From positions 5,828,001 to 5,892,000 of the forward strand of contig OW051471.1 in the NCBI GenBank assembly GCA_932521025.1: a stretch of 64,000 nucleotides of DNA. Reading direction: 5' to 3'. Source of the stretch: Oscheius onirici. Taxonomy: Eukaryota; Nematoda; Chromadorea; Rhabditida; Rhabditidae. The position numbers and the translations under genes were made by a program. The notes beneath the pieces were generated by a model. It worked only from the letters and a program-made list of their open reading frames with translations. It searched no databases and was not told the origin of the DNA. Below are positions 42,907 to 54,965 of the stretch, one piece after another. Every line of letters begins with the position of its first letter. The stretch's first letter is position 1.

Positions 42907-43302
42907 TTACAGTCCTTCAGTCGACGGTTTAAAGACTCCGCTGTCACTTTTTGTACTGTTCTGCCCACTTTTCTTCGAATCTTCCGGAGAACTTTGAGTT
43001 CTTTCGACTTCTAACTGCTTTTTGACGACTCGATTCGAAGTGGTTGATCCCTCCTCCAATCGACGATACACGTCGGCCAATCCCGATTCAGTCGACGATG
43101 CATCCGGCATGTTTCGAACACAACTGACTCTCGTACAGGTTGGTGTGGCAGCAGATCGTTCATCCAGGCGATCAACCACTGAATTTACTTCTTTTCTCGA
43201 TATTGCTGCTTCAAGTTGCTTCTTTTTGAGTGCCTGCCGCTTATTCAGACGCACATTTTCTTCTTTTGTTCTATCCGAACCACATCCAATAAGAACAGTC
43301 AT
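42907..43302 (-). CDS. Possible small secreted charged protein
   Basis: One open frame begins MTVLIGCGSDRTKEENVRLN and continues RQALKKKQLEAAISRKEVNS, RSAATPTCTRVSCVRNM, VYRRLEEGSTTSNRVVKKQL and a Ser/Lys tail ending in FKPSTEGL. A hydrophobic stretch precedes the ATG in frame (LLLPWLLV) without a start, so a spliced 5' exon may exist. The upstream flank carries a TCTAAAATTGCTGTAAATTT repeat that also occurs at 43625. Family unknown. Confidence 0.4.
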   Translation of the reverse strand: MTVLIGCGSDRTKEENVRLNKRQALKKKQLEAAISRKEVNSVVDRLDERSAATPTCTRVSCVRNMPDASSTESGLADVYRRLEEGSTTSNRVVKKQLEVERTQSSPEDSKKSGQNSTKSDSGVFKPSTEGL

Positions 43303-43550
43303 TACCAAAAGCCATGGAAGAAGCAAATGGTCTAAAATTGCTGTAAATTTACAGTAAACTCCCTACAGAAGGAGGGCCAGAACAGAAGATCCATCCAGTC
43401 TTTGGCTATTTCAGTAGAGTTCTGAATTTACTGTCGCAATCAGTTTTTTTTGCAAAAACTATTGAATAACTTTCTTAAAACTTTACAAAATTTATTAATG
43501 TTTATAAAAATTGGAACACGACTAGGCCGAGGCGTCTGTCCGAAGAGCTT

Positions 43551-43762
43551 TAAAGTCTGTTAAAAAAAACGCAACAGTAACCCATAAATATTTCGCTTCG
43601 AGAACCACAAACCCCGCAAATGATCTAAAATTGCTGTAAATTTGCAGTAAACTCAAACTTTGAATTGTTGCAGTTTACCCTGGAAATCAGGGGTTTGTGG
43701 TTCTCGAAGCGAAATATTTATGGGTTACTGTTGCTTTCTTTTTTTTTTTTGAACAGACTTTA
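43551..43762. mobile_element. Foldback MITE, family B (TA ends)
   Basis: Palindromic arms of about 60 nt begin TAAAGTCTGTT and contain CGCAACAGTAACCCATAAAT and TTTCGCTTCGAGAACCACAA with complements at the right. Taking TA as target duplication gives a Tc1/mariner-like insertion. A one-armed copy lies at 46329-46410. Confidence 0.7.
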
Positions 43763-43857
43763 GTAGCTTGCAATTTGTGTTTTGTCAAAAAGAGTAGCTA
43801 CAAGTCTTTTTTCATAGAAGACTTGGGAGCAATTTAAAGTGGGTAACGTTCAGCCTC

Positions 43858-43924
43858 TTATATGTTGCAGTTCATAGTGATATTGGAATCACATTTTTCA
43901 ACAGTGCAAACTGCAACATATACA
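43858..43924. repeat. Short inverted repeat, TATATGTTGCAGTT ends
   Basis: TATATGTTGCAGTT and AACTGCAACATATA flank about 35 bp. The same end motif bounds a larger element at 47411-47772. Confidence 0.6.
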
Positions 43925-44007
43925 TCCGGCTGCTGATGGGAACAAATTCCGTGCAGCGCCCGGCATTTTTTCATATTCACTGTTTATATCTTCATAAGGG
44001 TTTCAGC

Positions 44008-44580
44008 ATGCTCTCTCGAGTTGGATACCGCATTGCGTCTAGGTTTTTGAGTACTTCTCGTTCCTTTTCGTCAAGCGACCCAGCCAATGTCTTCCCACAA
44101 TCAGGCTACGTCACAAACAACCCGAAATTGAAGAGAGAGCCTGGTCAAAGAGATATTACGTAAGTTTTTTTTTCTAATTTGTTACGCGTATTTGCAGTAA
44201 TCTGGATATTCTGGAGGAGAGAATACGAGAAAAAGGACATATCAGAACAATGAAAGTGGGAGGACAAACACAGGAATGGGCTTATCGTTCTGAGGTAGTT
44301 TTTTTGGTAAATTTTTATAACTTTTTTAGGTTGTTGGAAAGCTGGGCCTAGATAACGACCACAAGTTTATTTGGATTGCGTACGCATTCATCATCCTCGT
44401 CGGCTTCTTTTCCTTCGTTTATGTGAAGTCGCAAGTGGTTCTCAACCGAAAAGAAGAAATGGAGGAGCGAGAACGGATCAGGTGATTTTTAATCTATCTC
44501 AAAATTCAATGTTTTGTTTCAGAAAGTCGCTCAATTTGCTAGGCTCCGAAAGAAAGAAAATTGCCATGATAGATGAATAA
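44008..44580 (+). CDS. Probable mitochondrial single-pass membrane protein
   Basis: Four exons encode MLSRVGYRIASRFLSTSRSF, a typical mitochondrial presequence, then SGYVTNNPKLKREPGQRDIT, LDILEERIREKGHIRTMKVG, GGQTQEWAYRSEVVGKLGLD, a membrane segment FIWIAYAFIILVGFFSFVYV, and a charged helix with NRKEEMEERERIRKSLNLLG. The start is 1 nt after a GGGTTTCAG acceptor. The layout suggests an inner-membrane assembly factor or small respiratory-chain subunit, but I cannot name the family. Confidence 0.6.
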
Positions 44581-44677
44581 TGTTTTAAAGGAGAATCGTA
44601 ATAGAACAGTTACGCAGTTATTTTGTTTCATTTATTAAGGCATCTAAAATACCGGAAAAGTAAATGATACACAAAGA

Positions 44678-46243
44678 TTATGCTTGAAGTAAAATTTGAA
44701 CGCGAGATAGATTCCAACATTCCGTTTGTTCTTGTGATCTACTCAAAAGGTCATTCTTGAATTTGACCAGTAGTCCTAGCCATTGCTTGTCGTCTCCTTC
44801 TTTCCTTTTTACTTCCAAACGGACTGCTGCCGTATGCCCACGTCGGAAGAATACACTTTCTCCACTGAAAAATATAACTTTAAGCAACTTAAAAAAGGCT
44901 TACGTTTGGGGAACACTACGAGAGTCGTGTGATTCGCCAGTTTCATCTTTTGACGGCGGAAGAACAAGTTGAACCATTGGTGTAATCCATTGAAACGCAG
45001 TACTTTCGGGATCCGGAAGAAGTAATACCTAAAAACTTGATTAGATGTTATAAAATGCTCATTTACGTCAGTTTTTGCGTCACTTTCGTTTGAAATGGTC
45101 AACAGTATGGGAAAACCGTTGTCTCCCGCTTCGATTGTGGGCAGTCGAGAAAGACGAATTTCAGGAACGTGATTTCGGGCGAAAAACTGAAATAAACAGT
45201 TGATATTTTGAGTTTAACAAACATGAATTTTGTATTTTATCGCACAAGGTCCGAAATCTAGCTTGACAAGGTTGTGATCGCATTCTTTACATCTAAATGA
45301 AAAGTAAGTTAATGTTATAAAAATCTTACCGGACAGATTTTCTGGCCTTCAATGGAACACGTACAGGTGCCATAGCTATGACAGTTGCACAAGCTTGTCT
45401 CATAATGCTATCCATATGGGCAACATTGTAGTTGTCAATGTCCTTCAAATCAAAAGTGGGAACCTGAATTTAACTTTTAGAGAAAAGTTTTCATTTACCT
45501 CATCGTCTGCCTTGTGCACTGGAACTATAGGAACTGGCTTTTCCATTGCCAATTTTCGTTTTTGAAGCATAGCTTGTAGACCAAACCGATCGGCCATCAA
45601 ATAGGAATTAGGACCCGATCTTCTGTAATTTCAAAAATAGCAGAAGAATAAAAACGAAACAAACCTTTTAATGGACTTGTCTTGGTCACGACCAATTTTA
45701 GCTGTTGCCTCCAAACTGCGCATCTTTTCCGTGACTTGATTCAATTCATTCGTCAACATAGTTTCGTGTCTAAAAGGATTGTTAGCACCTAAATACGAGT
45801 GAAAATACACTGGCCAATTGGATGCTGTAGGATTCTCAACAACGTCACTGTCCTTTGAAGACCATCTACAGAAGTTACAAGCTAAGTGAATGTTTGTACC
45901 GTCGGTTGTCCGCGAAGACAGAACGGTTTCTGGAATTATTGAGGTATGAAAAAAGGAAACGAAGAACCCACCACAAACAGGACATTGGTTGCAGTTGACA
46001 CAATTGTTCCTCTTCAGGCGTGCTTCACCGACTGTATTAGATTCGAGACAGTGCGGACAAAATAAAACGTCTATCTCTTCGGAAGCACAATTATGACAGC
46101 TAAACCACAAAAAATAATAAGCACATGAATAATATACCGCGTAGTGGAACAATGACGACAGTAAAAGAGAGAATAAATGGGATGTTCTTCTCCACAACCG
46201 CATTGATAAAGTACCCGGTGTGATTGAAGCAATGACGACATTT
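44678..46243 (-). CDS. DCTN4: Dynactin subunit 4 (p62)
   Basis: The Zn-binding N-terminus is diagnostic: VLYQCGCGEEHPIYSLFYCR, CHNCASEEIDVLFCPHCLES, EARLKRNNCVNCNQCPVC and HLACNFCRWSSKDSDV align with human DCTN4 (CSCGVW, VDSHYCPSCLE, EAKLKKNRCANCFDCPGC, LACGFCRWTSRDV). The later exons give LPTIEAGDNGFPILLTISNE and SGESVFFRRGHTAAVRLEVK. p62 sits at the pointed end of the dynactin filament and helps cargo-adaptor binding in dynein transport. The start is 6 nt after a TTTTTTAG acceptor. About nine exons. Confidence 0.9.
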
Positions 46244-46328
46244 TTCTCTAAAAAAAATCTCGTTGTTGTATTGGGAAAGGGAACATTTTTCACGTGAAAA
46301 TAATTACAAGAAGAAATTTCGGTTGTAC

Positions 46329-46410
46329 TGCAGTAAAGTCTGTTCAAAAAAAGAACGCAACAGTAACCCATAAATATTTCGCTTCGAGAACTACAAACCC
46401 CTGATTTTCA
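46329..46410. repeat. Half copy of foldback family B
   Basis: TAAAGTCTGTTCAAAAAAAG, CGCAACAGTAACCCATAAAT and TTTCGCTTCGAGAACTACAA match one arm of 43551-43762. The second arm is missing and another palindrome begins at 46411. Confidence 0.7.
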
Positions 46411-46592
46411 GGGGCTGTCTCGCAGCGAAAACGTTCGATTTGAAAAAGGTCACTTTGCAAAAATCTTGGCTGAGTATCCAATGTTTGTGTGATGTAGCCA
46501 AATTCATATAACGTGTAAACATTTGATACTCAGCCAAGATTTTTGCAAAGTGACCTTTTTCAAATCGGACTTTTTCGCTGCGAGACAGCCCC
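46411..46592. repeat. Palindromic element GGGGCTGTCTCGCAGCGAAA...
   Basis: Arms of about 80 nt, including TTGAAAAAGGTCACTTTGCA and CTTGGCTGAGTATCCAATGT, pair around an AT-rich loop. The GGCTGAGTATCCAA part resembles the host palindrome at 30687-31672. Confidence 0.75.
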
Positions 46593-46968
46593 GGCTTGTT
46601 GATTCTGGGTTGTTGAGCTGCGCTGCGGCCAGGTTGGACTTTGCGGCGGGCTAAAAAAAATTTCATTTCGCATTTTTTTCTGATTTTTTTTGCTTCCAAA
46701 TACGTCCCCCGATTAGATTTAGTTTTGCCATCAGAAAAATTGGAAGAAATCGAAAACTGACGACAAAAATAGAAGAAAATGCGGTTTTTTGACGAAATTC
46801 GGTAAAAATTTTCTTCGATTTTCTTCCAATTTTTCTGATGACAAAACTAAACCTAATCGGGGGACGTATTTGGAAACAAAAAAAAAGAGTGAATTTTTTT
46901 TAGACCGCCGCAAAGTCCAACCTGGCCGCAGCCAGGCCCAGACCGCAGCGCAGGTTTTCAACAAGCCT
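46593..46968. mobile_element. Long foldback MITE, family A, copy 2
   Basis: GGCTTGTTG...CAACAAGCC with the same arms as copy 1 (GGCCAGGTTGGACTTTGCGG, TTAGTTTTGCCATCAGAAAA). It abuts the palindrome at 46411-46592; no clean target duplication is visible. Confidence 0.8.
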
Positions 46969-48477
46969 ACCCGGCCCGATAGATATTTTTGGCGGGATTG
47001 CTTTTATTTTCACAAGCTTTACGAGTGATTCTTCAAGCGCTCCTCAGTGATTATACCAACGCCAGAATCTACTGTGGAAATAAGAGGATTTCAATCCCAG
47101 AACTGCGACACAGCGGGATTGTCAAGTCAACACTCATGGCTCCACCAGCGATGCTCGTCTCACCTGGGATTCCTTCAAGTCAAGCAGCCGTCTACCCGAA
47201 CAAGAAGACAACCCCGAGGCTATCTTCACGACTCGGACAGGATGTCACTTGCTGGATGAGAAGAGGCTGAGCAGTGGTCGAGACCTGAGAGCGGCGGAGG
47301 ATTCCAAGAAACCACCGTTTCTACATGATACCCGATTCCGTCGAATAAATTGTAAATGTAAAAATTGTAATTTGGCGGGAAAAATTATTTTTGTAAAAAA
47401 TAGGTTTTTCGTATATGTTGCAGTTGATATTGACCGGAAATTTCACTTTTTCTATTTTTATCGGTCTTTTTCGATATTTTTTGATTTTTTTTCTTTTATT
47501 ATTGTAGAATATCCTATTTGGAACGTTTTGATACCAAAACGACCGAAAAAAATCGGAAAAATACACTTGAAAACAATTTCACAAGCCATGTTTGGTTGTT
47601 TTGGGCTTAGCTAAGTCTTTAGCCCATATAAACGGCTGGTTTTGGTCATAAAAGATGAGGAATGAATTAATCTATCTATTTTGATAGGAAAAAATAAGTA
47701 GAAAACCCAAAATAATGAATTTCCGGTCAATATCAACGGCCGGTCAATTTCAACTGCAACATATATTTTCGTGTCGGGAACCAACTTTTTGCGTGTTTTT
47801 TTACACTTTGCCGCAAAATTCAAATTTTTCGATGTTTTTTCAGCTTTTTCTTCGATTTTTTCCGTTTTTCTTTACTTTCTTCTACTAGAACATAATACAA
47901 CCAAAAATAGCAATATTTCTTGCTGAAATTGTCCCAAAAAACCTCAAACAGGCTCTTTTTTGCCCATTTATGCATTTTCACTATTTTACGGCTTGTTCGA
48001 TCTACATTTAGCCAAATTCGGCAAGAAATATTGCTGTTTTTGGTTGGTTTGTTCAAAAAGTGCATGAAAACTCGACGAAAATAAGCGAAATTAGCCTTTT
48101 TAGAAAATTCCCGTCATTCCCGCGGGAAAAACTGCTTCTCACGGGATTCCCTCCCGCGGGACGCGGGAAATTTTTTTGAGACATTCCCGCACATCTCTGG
48201 TAGTTACCCACTCGCTTTAAGCGTGCTAACTGAATTCAGCGTGTAAAACCTAGATGTGGAAATTGGTCTAAAATAGGCAGAAGTGGAAGACAAATGCCCG
48301 AGGACGGCTTATAAAGAGCGGAAATCTTCTGCTTCATTATATTTTCGACTAGTTTTGACGTCCTGGTGGTTGCTTTACATGCTGAATTCGATAAACTTGG
48401 TTATAAACGGGAAAAATAGAAGAAAAATGGTGAAAAACGCGAGTTTAGGATTGTTTGAACGAGGGGAGGGGCATACT
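46969..48477. other. Repeat-dominated stretch, no gene recognised
   Basis: 47411-47772 is bounded by inverted ATATGTTGCAGTTGATATTG / complement. 47899-47933 and 48020-48045 are inverted copies of CCAAAAATAGCAATATTTCT. 48110-48200 is a partial relative of the CCCGCGGG element, and 48218-48275 matches the SINE body at 41795. Open frames here (47249-47614 and others) show no domain. Confidence 0.5.
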
Positions 48478-48902
48478 CAGGCTTGTTGAAAACCTGTGCT
48501 GAGCCGCGGTCTGGGCTGCGGCCAGGTTGGACTTTGCGGCGGGCTAAAAAAAGTTCATTTCGCATTTTTTTCTGATTTTTTTTGTTTCCACATACGTCCC
48601 CCGATTAGATTTAGTTTTGCCATCAGAAAAATTGGAAGAAAATCGAAAACTGACAATGAAAATAGAAGAAAACTGCTATTTTTACCGAATTTCGTCAAAA
48701 ATCCGCATTTTCTTCTATTTTTGTCGTCAGTTTTCGATTTCTTCCAATTTTTCTGATGGCAAAACTAAATCTAATCGGGGGACGTATTTGGAAACAAAAA
48801 AATCAGAAAAAAATGCGAAATGAATTTTTTTTAGCCCGCCGCAAAGTCCAACCTGGCCGCAGCGCTGCTCAACAACCCAGAATCAACAAGCCTGGGCCTA
48901 CT
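48470..48902. mobile_element. Long foldback MITE, family A, copy 3 (48478-48894) with 8-bp duplication
   Basis: CAGGCTTGTTG...CAACAAGCCTG, flanked by GGCATACT and GGCCTACT (one mismatch). The flanks match the SINE body near 41945, so the element inserted into a SINE-related copy. Arms match copies 1 and 2. Confidence 0.85.
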
Positions 48903-49184
48903 GCAGTACAACCGGATTTCAAAAGGACAGTGTTCAAATGGGGCGCGTAAATCTGGGCGGGCTTCGTTTCAAGATTCGAAATTCAGAGACGCAGATGGAG
49001 TCTGGGTATAGGCTTAGAAGGGAGGTGCAGGAACGTCAATAAGAGGGTGGAGAGCCGAGGCAGACAGCCAGAATCCAGTTAATTGAGAATTCAGCTCATG
49101 TTTGTCCCTCTCTTTGCCAATAATTTCCAAGAATAGCTGGTCATGTTTCTTCCGGGGTAGGTCATCAAGGCACTGTATGTACAG
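48903..49184. other. 5' flank of the ELAPOR-like gene, first exon not found
   Basis: The first coding exon or leader should lie here, but no ATG joins the signal-peptide exon at 49185 in frame with a normal intron. Confidence 0.4.
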
Positions 49185-52100
49185 AACCATTATAGTCTAC
49201 TACTTTTGTCTGTACCGTTATCATTTGCTTGTCAAGAAGAAGATTTCCGCTTCGAATACACAGAATGCGACAATTCGGGTCAAAGATGGCGTGTGGCTGT
49301 TCCCACTTCTAGAGCACACTGTGACAAGTTCCCTGAACCTCAACGGGCTATTAATTGCTGTAAGAAATTCGTTATTTATTCGGGTCAAAGCGAAAAATTC
49401 ATTAAAACAAGTTTCCAGCCTTTTCCTGCCATGGTGGTCACTATCTCGACATTGCCACCCAGACTTGTCGAAAATGTCCAGCAGGTATATCTCCCACTAT
49501 TACAGTAATTTTTTTTAGGCCGGTACAGTCTTGGAGGCGGGATTCGATTCGAAGAGTTTCTGACATTCCCAACTGGTTTTTCCGTCGAGAACTTTGACGA
49601 AAAGTCTGATGTTTTTTCAGGAGCGAACTCGGGAGTCTGTCCCCCAGAGTAACATATTTCAATAATCCCAAAATGTCTAGTTTTTAAGAACCGGATGGGT
49701 TATTCGCGACTCGGAACTCATCTACATGCCATCTCCATGTGTTTCCAAGTTGTCATTTTCTGTGAACCTTGTCCGTCCAGGATTTGTCGATTTCAGCTAC
49801 CGTATGCCGAAAAACAACAAGTGAGTCTCCATTTTGTTTACCACGGCATTTCGTCTTATGCGTCGCATAAACAGACGAGCCCCATTTGACGGGAAATGTG
49901 TCAATTACAGAGCCTTGACACTCTCCGTTGACATCCGGAATCAACAGTGTCAGAGTTATCGCGAACTGCTCCAGTCAATGATCAAGAAAATTCGAAAAGA
50001 GGTGGAGGAAAGTAATGGTGATTGGAGGAGAAGACGACTTGAAATGAAGACTGGTCCGAATGTTATCAGTTGTGAGTGGAGTCAGAAATTGAGACAAGAG
50101 GATATTCAGGGACTGTCTCGAACAATATGGGTCTTTCTCTCTCCTCTGATCCCATTCGCATCTCTCGTATTGACGTCATTGGTAAGATCTTCCATCTTCT
50201 TCTATTTTCTTCATTTAGGAATGGCCTTTACTCGCGAATGTACTCTTTGTCCGGCCGGTAGTTATTCGAGAGAAGGCGCATCTGAATGCTCTCCATGTCT
50301 TGCTGGTTCCTATTCGACCAAAGGCTCTTCCGAGTGTGGCAAATGTCCTCAGTCTCAGTACAGTGGTCCGAAGGCGGAACGATGTATGGACAGACCACCC
50401 TGCAGTCAAAACGACTTTTATGCGGTCACAGAACCGTGTAACAGTCAAGGAAAAACAAGAAAGGCTTACAAAATGGTACAACCGGCGGTTTGTCGGACTG
50501 ATCTTCCTGGCGCATCTTCTGTAAGTTTGTCTTTTGCCAAAATGTATCGTTCAGTTGCCTCCTCCGGAACCAGAACACAACTGTCCCAAATGTAGTCCGG
50601 GAATGGACAAAGACAGTCGAGGAGTCTGTTCATTTTGTCATAAAAGTTTCTTCTCAGACGGAAACGGTTTGAAATCTATCATTCTACAGTGTTGTTCAGA
50701 GTGCAAAAAGTGTCCTGTGGACACTACTCCGTCTTATGGGTATTTCTTTACTCAATGGGAAACTCTTCCTCCCAATCTTCAGACCAAGTGCGAGTTTATT
50801 AGCGAGGGTCAGTAGTCAGTTTATCCTAAAAACAAATATTCAGATGTTTTAACCGAATGCAATATTGGAGAGTCTTGGCTGCCCAGTGGTTCTTCGCTGG
50901 TATCTGCACCATCTTTTCAAAGAGGTTAGATGAGTAAAGACCACGTGCATTTGTGTTTAGGAATCGCAATGGAACTTATAATTGACATACCCGAAGGTTT
51001 CCACAATCCGTTAGCAATACAAGGAACGCATGAGACAGATGTGGCTGTTTCGCACCTTACAGTCGTCTTTGAAACCAGTTGTCTTGACCCAACTTGCGTG
51101 GTTTACATCATCGAGGTTATACTTTTTCACTTTTTAATATTTTGGACAACAGGACACTGCTCCGGAGAGTCTTCAAAGTGCATTCTACCGCTTTCTGGCA
51201 GTGTTCAATGGAACAAATCCTCGTCGAGTCTGGTCACACACAATCACTAAAACAAAGCCGGCCAAGTTTATGATTGCCTTTTTAAGATCGAAGACTTCAA
51301 TCGGAGAAGACTCGATCACAGATCAGGTTAGTTACCATTCAATCGAGCTCAGCAGAATGTTATAGGCTCGTATTCTATCGATCAACATTACAAACGTTGG
51401 CGAGCGAGCTGGTAAGCAAGGCGGAGGTGCTTCGGAATGTCTTCCTTGTCCGAAATCAGGCAGTGGAAACTGCATTCCCTGCTCAGCAGGCACCTATATG
51501 AACCCAGCAGATCACTCATGTATCAAATGTCCTGCTAATCACATTGTCAACACATCAGCTAGTGAGTGTTCTCAAAAAAAGAAACAATCTCGTAGGTATG
51601 AAATCGAGCGGAAAGGACAGATGTGTTCCTTGCGGAGAAAATTTGATGAGTATTGATGGAACCGGCTGTTCGACTAACGGCTTTTTTTCTATCAACAGTA
51701 CCACGGGACCACTCTCCTACGATTTAAGACCTTGGTTGAATGAGACATGGACTGTTGACGGGGTGAAAGTGTTCACTCGGGAAGGAGCTTCTTACTTCCA
51801 TCTGTTCAATGTCAGTCTTTTTGGACCGTCTAGGAGTTGTTCTGAAGTCTACAACATGGAGCAGCTGCTCGGTTTTGACCAGGTAGACGTTACTTTTGCT
51901 CAGTAATAAAGTCCATTTAGCAACCAGAGTCAGTGTCGGGAGCAGTTTGTCGACTGACGGCTCTCCCTAGCAAGAACACTTCTTTATCTCTCGTCTCGCC
52001 TGTTCTTTTGGCGACTCGCCTCTCTGCAATTACTAGCAAGAGGGACTACAATGGATGGAAATTGACAGATCAACTCCTTGAATATGGTTTCGTTTTGTTA

Positions 52101-52849
52101 ATCTTTTATGGTAACACAACTTCAGATTCAATGACAAACGCGTCTCTCCCGCTAGACTTTCATATTTGGTACGAGCCTGTGAGTGCTGGAGCTTCGGAAA
52201 CCTGTTCCAAAGGCTACAATTTGGTAGTCACTGCTCGTTGCAATCCAACATTAAAAACGGCCAAACTTCATCTTCCACATGGCTGTCCAGATGGAACATG
52301 TGACGGTTGTCTCTTTCACATCATTGCTGAAGGAGCACAGGTTTTTCTCAAGTTTCATTGAAAACATCGTGAATTATAGGCCTGTCCTACGTGTAAAAGT
52401 GGCGACTACCAGCAAATTCGAGGAGAATGTGTAGCTGGTCGCCAGACAATTCATTACATTCCTTCCAAGTGAGTGAGAGTTTCTAGATGTTTCCAAACTT
52501 CTTTAGACACTGTGTTCTCACAGGAGCAGCAGCTACAGCTACGAGTCAAGAAGCCTGTTCCGTACTGTCTTCTCGAGAAAAGTTTCTTTTGGCTTCGATC
52601 GTCTTTGCTCTTTTCGCCCTATCATTAACACTCTTCGTCGTCTATCGTCGTAACAGACGACTCGAGTACAAATACACACGTTTGGTTGAATCCCGAACGG
52701 GAGAACTACCGGCCGCTGAGACTTGTGGTCTGGAGGAAGATGAAGACGAGGAAGCAGATCGAGTGACATTCTCCAAAGGCCGATCAAAGTTCTTTTCCCG
52801 TGGTGTTCGAGAGAAAGCCGATTTTGTTCCGCTGAACAATGAGGACTAG
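49185..52849 (+). CDS. ELAPOR1: ELAPOR/KIAA1324-like endosome-lysosome receptor (5' end unresolved)
   Basis: From 49185 a signal-peptide core (SLLLLSVPLSFA) leads to EDFRFEYTECDNSGQRWRVA, matching the ELAPOR start (YEYTACDSTGSRWRVA). Cys-rich ephrin-receptor-like repeats follow: CTLCPAGSYSREGASECSPC, KCPQSQYSGPKAERC, PPCSQNDFY. Later come CPDGTCDGCLFHIIAEGAQ, EACSVLSSREKFLLASIVF with the membrane helix, and the cytosolic tail LEYKYTRLVESRTGELPAAE, close to human KIAA1324/KIAA1324L. ELAPOR proteins traffic through trans-Golgi, endosomes and lysosomes and are linked to granule biogenesis and autophagy. About 15 exons. No in-frame ATG was found for the first exon. Confidence 0.85.
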
Positions 52850-52932
52850 CCGGGTTTTGCTTCACTTGCTTTTCTGTCCAGTTATCGTTTCCGAGTGAAA
52901 TGTTCATATCAACGATGTAAATAAAGGCACTT

Positions 52933-54687
52933 TTATCTATACAAATAGTAGGTCCAATAGACGAGGTTGAACAGCGAAAAGGCGCTCTGAATATGTGCTA
53001 ATTGTTAAAAATTATGATTTAACAAACTGGGAATAAAATGCTCGCGATTCGGTCAATCATAGCTCCTTTTTCCGAAACGCGGTTACTTTTTGAGCACATC
53101 CGAGCCATACTTCTGAATGTTGCTAAATAGTCAAAACTAAATGGTCTTTCACCTATGAGCCTCTTCAGAATGCCCATTAGCCATTGCATTTGTGAATTTC
53201 CTCCGAGTTCCTCTGACCTTCTGATCCTCCATTTTATCCCAATAAGCCACAATTGCTAATTCTATCAATGCACAAAAGATGAACCTGAAGTTAATATGAG
53301 TGTTCAAGACAAAAGAAGTTACCCCACACTTCCAAAAGCCCATATGTCTATAGCTTTGATCGTCGAGGCCTTTGGCAGACTCTTGACCATGTTGCCAAAC
53401 TGGAAGGTTAAAGCCATAAGCGAAGAGACGGAAAGAGTTATTCTGGCAGGCAAAGCTCGTGTGTCCATATAGAAAGCTATCCAGGAAACAAAGACTGATA
53501 CATACGTCGGAAGGTACATCTGCAAACTTTTTCTTTCAAAAATAGAGTATTCTGACCTGAAGAATGTAAAAGCCGTAGAGTCTTTCGAAGCTGATAGTTA
53601 CAGACAGCCGGTGCCACATTCCGGCAGTATATGATTCCACTTGCTCTCCATAAGTGATATTGGTCATTCGGAAGTCGGGCAAGTTGAAATCTGATCGAAC
53701 GGTAGTCACTGGTGACCATTGGAGCCATTTGAGACGTACCTCAAACATATTTGTTTTCTAAAAAAATACTTCATCACCTCTGCAGAATTGTAGGAATAAC
53801 TTTCGAGGACAAGATTGCATCGAATTGAATCCAGTGGAAAATTCCATAGTTGCATTTGGCACGGTGCCTCGGACCTGATCCTATAGTTCAGCCAAATAGT
53901 TCCGTTGGGAAAAATCATCAGGAGAATGTTTGGTTTGGGCGAATCATGGACCTTTGTCGACTTGGAATTGACCACACCTGGGTTGATGTGTTTTGGGCGG
54001 ATTGAAAACTTACAAACATTGGGGGACCAGAGTTTAGGCTCAGTATCATGATCGAGAGAAAGATTGGTACGACATGGATCCAAGTGAGAATAGGCCAATC
54101 TGATTCTGTGATTCTCAGTTAAACATGTAATCGAACCTGTGATCGAGCCAAATTGCCGAAAGCCAGAAATCGGCAATAAATGTTCCGGTAATCGCTGATA
54201 TTTCACTTATATCCTGAATGGTAATCTCAACAGTAACAGTGGTTGGAGACGGATCTGGAAGAGCGTTCCTAAACAGAGGTTAGATCTCAAAAGAGTGCCA
54301 CACCTGTTGAAGTCTTTGAACAGAATCTGAGCCAAGTTTTGGGAAGTCGGAGCATATGAGTGATAGTCTTCACAATGATGAGCAGCGTGCTCTGAAATTA
54401 TTCTAACTTTATGGTGGTTCAAAACGCACGTGTCGTGACAAATCAGATTGTCGGACGTCACCGCGTTTCGGACGAGTACTCTACTTCGATCTACAAAGAG
54501 GAAAACCGAACCATACTTTAACTACTTTTAGAACTTTACTCTGATTCTCAATTAACAGATCTCGAGACAACAGAAATGACTGACCTCTTCTCGTATTTTC
54601 AGCATTCGACATGAGAACAGCCTCTAGAAGTAATGTCTAAAGAGAGTTAATCACCAGAAAGTAAAAAACCTGTATGGTGAATATCAT
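52933..54687 (-). CDS. lgc: Cys-loop ligand-gated anion channel subunit (LGC type)
   Basis: The extracellular domain contains the Cys-loop [15 protein letters not shown] (13 residues between Cys). Membrane segments follow, with M2 preceded by [20 protein letters not shown], the Pro-Ala-Arg signature of anion-selective channels, then [12 protein letters not shown] and [18 protein letters not shown] for M3. M4 is rebuilt with a final exon [17 protein letters not shown]. The start [20 protein letters not shown] is signal-like and follows a TTCAG acceptor. About twelve exons. Nematodes have a large LGC set gated by amines, GABA or acetylcholine; the ligand here cannot be told. The gene is convergent with ELAPOR, 83 bp apart. 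Confidence 0.88.
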
Positions 54688-54965
54688 GGTCTCGTCCAGC
54701 TGAACCGCATGTCTGTTTGTGGCCTCTCCAGAATACGTCAAACGGCGTCCAAACTGAATTAGGCGGGTCAGCTGGGCCACGCCCGAAATCGGAAGTCGGG
54801 ACTCTTTTCGTCTTACTAATTCTCTCCACCTTTCTCACCATCTGTGTATTTCTTAATTAGCAATTATACAGACTGAAAGGGGTCTCGACACGATTACACA
54901 TGCTGTGAGATAAAACGCAGTGTCAATTACTAAAAAGAATCTTGTTGAATCTTCAGCTATGCGAT

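Noticed and set aside
47249-47614. 121-aa ORF in the repeat-rich region
   Set aside because: Phe/Lys-rich AT composition over inverted-repeat sequence; no coding signs.
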